Below, piece by piece: positions 8,258 to 9,577 of a stretch of 9,577 nucleotides of DNA. Position 1 is the first letter of the stretch. Each line of letters begins with the position of its first letter. The stretch is from positions 1-9,577 of the forward strand of contig JBOIBL010000219.1 of NCBI GenBank assembly GCA_050739495.1. The letters are read 5' to 3'. The position numbers and the translations under genes are program-made. Source of the DNA: DASSKW01 sp050739495. GTDB taxonomy: Bacteria; Pseudomonadota; Gammaproteobacteria; Natronospirales; REEB76. The notes beneath the pieces are model-generated. The model searched no databases, had not been told where the DNA came from, and saw only the letters and a list, made by a program, of their open reading frames with translations.

Positions 8258-8713
8258 CTAGAGCGCCAGCCGGGCCAGTTCCTCCGGCAGGCTGCCGTCG
8301 CCGCTGGAGCCGCCCGCCAGACTTGCCTCGCGGCGCTCGTCCCAGGTGTGCTTGTCCCACAGCTCGAACTTGTTCATCAGGCCGAGTAACACGACTTCCC
8401 GGTTCAGCTTGGCGAATTCGCGCAGCTCGGCCGGCAGCAGCACTCTGCCGTGACTGTCCATATTCACTTCGGTGGCATGACCGACCAGCAGGCGCTGCAG
8501 TTCACGAACCTGGGGATGCAGGCTGGGCAGTGTCACGAGCTTGGCCTCGATCTCTTCCCAGACCGGCATGGGATAGATGAGGAGGTAATAGCCGCGATCT
8601 ATGGTGACCACCAACTGGCCCTCGCAGGCGGCTGCCAGACGCTCGCGATAGCGCGCAGGAACGGCAAGCCGCCCCTTCGCGTCCAGCGTCAGGTTGTTTA
8701 CACCACGAAACAC
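8258..8713 (-). CDS. mraZ: Transcriptional regulator MraZ
   Basis: DNA-binding protein of the SpoVT/AbrB-like family, the first gene of dcw clusters; in E. coli it represses its own operon. It has 151 residues (E. coli 152). It carries the two swapped-hairpin repeats of the family, each with a hallmark motif: LDAKGRLAVPARYR (10-23) and MDSHGRVLLPAELRE (85-99), followed by KFELWD (115-120). The tail is rich in Gly and Ser (131-143) and ends in a leucine-rich stretch. The start is GTG 8713 (MFRG, the usual family N-terminus). GAGGT (8726-8722) is the ribosome binding site with an 8-base spacer. Three TGGGA boxes between the promoter and this start are its probable targets, which supports autoregulation. 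Confidence 0.97.
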   Translation of the reverse strand: MFRGVNNLTLDAKGRLAVPARYRERLAAACEGQLVVTIDRGYYLLIYPMPVWEEIEAKLVTLPSLHPQVRELQRLLVGHATEVNMDSHGRVLLPAELREFAKLNREVVLLGLMNKFELWDKHTWDERREASLAGGSSGDGSLPEELARLAL

Positions 8714-8738
8714 AGACCGCTACCTCACCGCTAAGTTA

Positions 8739-8763
8739 TCCCATTTCATCCCACTCTCTCCCA
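8739..8763 (-). promoter_or_regulatory. MraZ operator: three TGGGA boxes at 10-bp period
   Basis: On the minus strand TGGGA occurs at 8763-8759, 8753-8749 and 8743-8739, each start exactly 10 bases after the last, so the boxes sit on the same face of the helix. Tandem TGGG-type direct repeats with 5-base spacers upstream of mraZ are the known binding sites of MraZ. The array starts a few bases downstream of the predicted transcription start and ends 25 bases before the GTG of mraZ, where a bound MraZ multimer would block initiation or early elongation. Binding itself is inferred. Confidence 0.85.
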
Positions 8764-8772
8764 CTGCGAGAC

Positions 8773-8801
8773 ACTATAGGCAGCGTTTACCCCCTCGTCA
8801 A
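8773..8801 (-). promoter_or_regulatory. Sigma70-type promoter of the dcw operon (Pmra)
   Basis: On the minus strand, -35 TTGACG (8801-8796) and -10 TATAGT (8778-8773) are separated by exactly 17 bases. Each hexamer differs from the sigma70 consensus at one position. The transcription start should be near 8766, giving a leader of about 53 bases before mraZ that contains the three MraZ boxes and the ribosome binding site. I saw no comparably good promoter in the gene junctions downstream, so this is probably the main promoter for the eight genes in the window. Confidence 0.85.
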
Positions 8802-9042
8802 GGGACAAAACACAGAAAAATGCTTGTAAGACAGGGACTTAGAGAGACTTTCGCACCCGAAACGGTGAAAGGAAAGGATGAAAAATCAGTGACTTGGGAA
8901 AAGCAGTTTAGTAAGCACATTAAGTGCATAAAAGGGCACAGGCCAAAACCAGGACACAGGTCTGAACTGGCAGGGCTGACTGGTCAAAAAGCGTCCACGC
9001 GTACGACTTAACTGACCGGCGGTCATTGACTGGAATTGAAAA
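8802..9042. other. Spacer between rnpB and the mraZ promoter, no gene supported
   Basis: About 240 bases, visibly richer in A and T than the flanking genes. No open frame with family resemblance is present on either strand. Just past the 3' end of rnpB (reading the minus strand) lie a TTTT stretch (9042-9039) and a short 5-bp palindrome with a 3-base loop (TGACC/GGTCA, 9013-9025), followed further on by a T5 run at 8990-8986. None of these is a convincing intrinsic terminator, so where rnpB transcription ends is not settled. A small GCAC/GTGC repeat lies near 8916-8928. Confidence 0.6.
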
Positions 9043-9399
9043 GGAGTCGGCCTGTAAGCCGGGTTCTGTCGGGGACAACCATTCCTCTGGGATGCGCGTC
9101 ACCACGCACCTCAAGCGACCTACCCGGGAGCCGTGCGGACCACACGTCACAGGCGAACCTGTCTGCTCCCCTATTTGGTCTTGCTCCGGGTGGGGTTTTC
9201 CGTGCCGCGGCCGGTTACCCGTCGCGCGGTGCGCTCTTACCGCACCTTTTCACCCTTACCTGTGCCCGAAGGCCATCGGCGGTATGTTTTCTGTGGCACT
9301 TTCCGTGGGCTCGCACCCCCCAGGCGTTACCTGGCACCCTGTCCTGCGGAGCCCGGACTTTCCTCCACGCTTGCGCGCAGCGACTGCCTGGCCGACTCC
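9043..9399 (-). ncRNA. rnpB: RNase P RNA, bacterial type A
   Basis: Catalytic RNA subunit that, with the RnpA protein, removes the 5' leader from precursor tRNAs. The ends pair in a perfect 10-bp P1 helix: GGAGTCGGCC (9399-9390) with GGCCGACTCC (9052-9043). Both strands of the universally conserved P4 region are present: GGAGGAAAGUCCGGGCUCC (9366-9348) and GACAGAACCCGGCUUAC (9070-9054). Other E. coli-like segments are CAGGGUGCCAGGUAACGCCU, CCGCCGAUGGCC, GGUAAGGGUGAAA and GAGCAAGACCAAAUAGGGG. The length is about 357 nt against 377 in E. coli. P3 is reduced to a small GCAA-capped hairpin (9380-9365), and the P15 region (9171-9126) is larger than in E. coli. The exact mature 3' end may lie a few bases past 9043. 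Confidence 0.96.
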
Positions 9400-9406
9400 A
9401 GTGAGC

Positions 9407-9412
9407 ATGATA
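9407..9412 (-). promoter_or_regulatory. -10 element of the rnpB promoter
   Basis: TATCAT on the minus strand (9412-9407) ends exactly 7 bases before the first base of the P1 helix at 9399, the normal distance to a transcription start. It matches TATAAT at five of six positions. No good -35 is present at 16-18 bases upstream (the 17-base position reads AACTGT), so the promoter may need an activator, or the -35 contact may be weak. Confidence 0.55.
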
Positions 9413-9461
9413 CCGGAATGGCAGCGCACACAGTTTGAACTACGGCCCATCAGGCGCACCC

Positions 9462-9479
9462 GGTAGATGTTAATCTGCC
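9462..9479. repeat. Small stem-loop upstream of rnpB
   Basis: GGTAGAT (9462-9468) and ATCTGCC (9473-9479) form a 7-bp stem with one G-T wobble around a GTTA loop. A second, wider inverted repeat, TCAGGC (9450-9455) with GCCTGA (9477-9482), overlaps it. No T-run follows on either strand, so it does not look like an intrinsic terminator. It may be a protein-binding site or chance. Confidence 0.35.
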
Positions 9480-9488
9480 TGAAATTCG

Positions 9489-9577
9489 ATGGGGTTCCCG
9501 CAAAACCTGATGTCCGGTGACAATTTGGATTTAACACGCTGGCTGACTGATGCTACCTCACCGCTGCCTCACAGTAT
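9489..9577 (+). CDS. Possible start of a divergent gene of unknown function (runs off the edge)
   Basis: On the plus strand a frame is open from ATG 9489 (second ATG at 9510) to the window edge, 29 full codons from the first start, beginning MGFPQNLMSGDNLDLTRW. A stop codon lies just upstream at 9480-9482, so translation cannot start earlier. I do not recognise the peptide, no good ribosome binding site precedes either ATG, and a frame this short can be open by chance. In support, all three minus-strand frames contain stops at the edge, and a gene divergent from rnpB would be plausible. The visible peptide does not resemble the N-terminus of RsmI, a frequent neighbour of this locus. Confidence 0.2.
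   Translation, partial: MGFPQNLMSGDNLDLTRWLTDATSPLPHS

Noticed and set aside
8694..9011. Plus-strand frame of 105 codons across the rnpB-mraZ spacer
   Set aside because: It starts with TTG inside the antisense of mraZ, runs across the promoter and operator, and has no family resemblance or ribosome binding site.
8986..9025. Candidate intrinsic terminator for rnpB
   Set aside because: The 5-bp TGACC/GGTCA hairpin is not followed by a T-run, and the T5 run further on is not preceded by a stable stem.
9026..9466. Several open frames on both strands over 9026-9466
   Set aside because: They overlay the RNase P RNA gene, whose conserved P1 and P4 elements account for the sequence.
1..9577. A hidden new system (mobile element, defence locus, CRISPR, toxin-antitoxin)
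   Set aside because: Every stretch above 300 bases is a recognised dcw gene or rnpB; no repeat arrays, integrase-like genes or foreign-looking composition were seen.

Overview
The window is the 5' half of a division and cell wall (dcw) gene cluster plus the RNase P RNA gene just upstream of it. Everything recognisable is on the minus strand, so the biological order runs from high to low coordinates: rnpB, mraZ, rsmH, ftsL, ftsI, murE, murF, mraY, murD, and the start codon of the next gene (very probably ftsW) on the last three bases. The host looks like a gammaproteobacterium of moderately high GC: MraZ, MraY, FtsI and the Mur ligases read like gammaproteobacterial forms, MurE has the DNPR motif for meso-diaminopimelate, and the RNA is a type A bacterial RNase P RNA. 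I cannot name a genus from the sequence alone.

Layout. 9400-9577: non-coding upstream flank of rnpB, with a -10 element for rnpB, a small stem-loop and possibly the first codons of a divergent gene running off the edge. 9043-9399: rnpB. 8802-9042: spacer with no supported gene. 8739-8801: a strong sigma70-type promoter followed by three TGGGA boxes at an exact 10-bp period, the expected MraZ operator. 8258-8713: mraZ. 1-8254: seven further genes packed almost without spacing.

How the genes work together. MraZ is the likely autorepressor of the cluster. RsmH methylates C1402 of 16S rRNA. FtsL and FtsI belong to the septal peptidoglycan synthase and its activating complex. MurD, MurE and MurF are cytoplasmic ligases that add D-Glu, meso-DAP and D-Ala-D-Ala to the UDP-MurNAc peptide, and MraY moves the finished phospho-MurNAc-pentapeptide to the lipid carrier to give lipid I. 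Four consecutive junctions (rsmH/ftsL, ftsL/ftsI, ftsI/murE, murE/murF) are 4-base ATGA stop/start overlaps, the next two gaps are 3 and 13 bases, and murD overlaps the following start codon. This implies one translationally coupled transcript.

I found no mobile element, CRISPR array, tRNA or defence-type gene, and no sign of a new system. The points worth a second look are regulatory and structural: the clean promoter/operator, the run of ATGA overlaps, two GTG starts at the head of the operon, an RNase P RNA with a very small P3 and an enlarged P15 region, and an unassigned open frame at the right edge.
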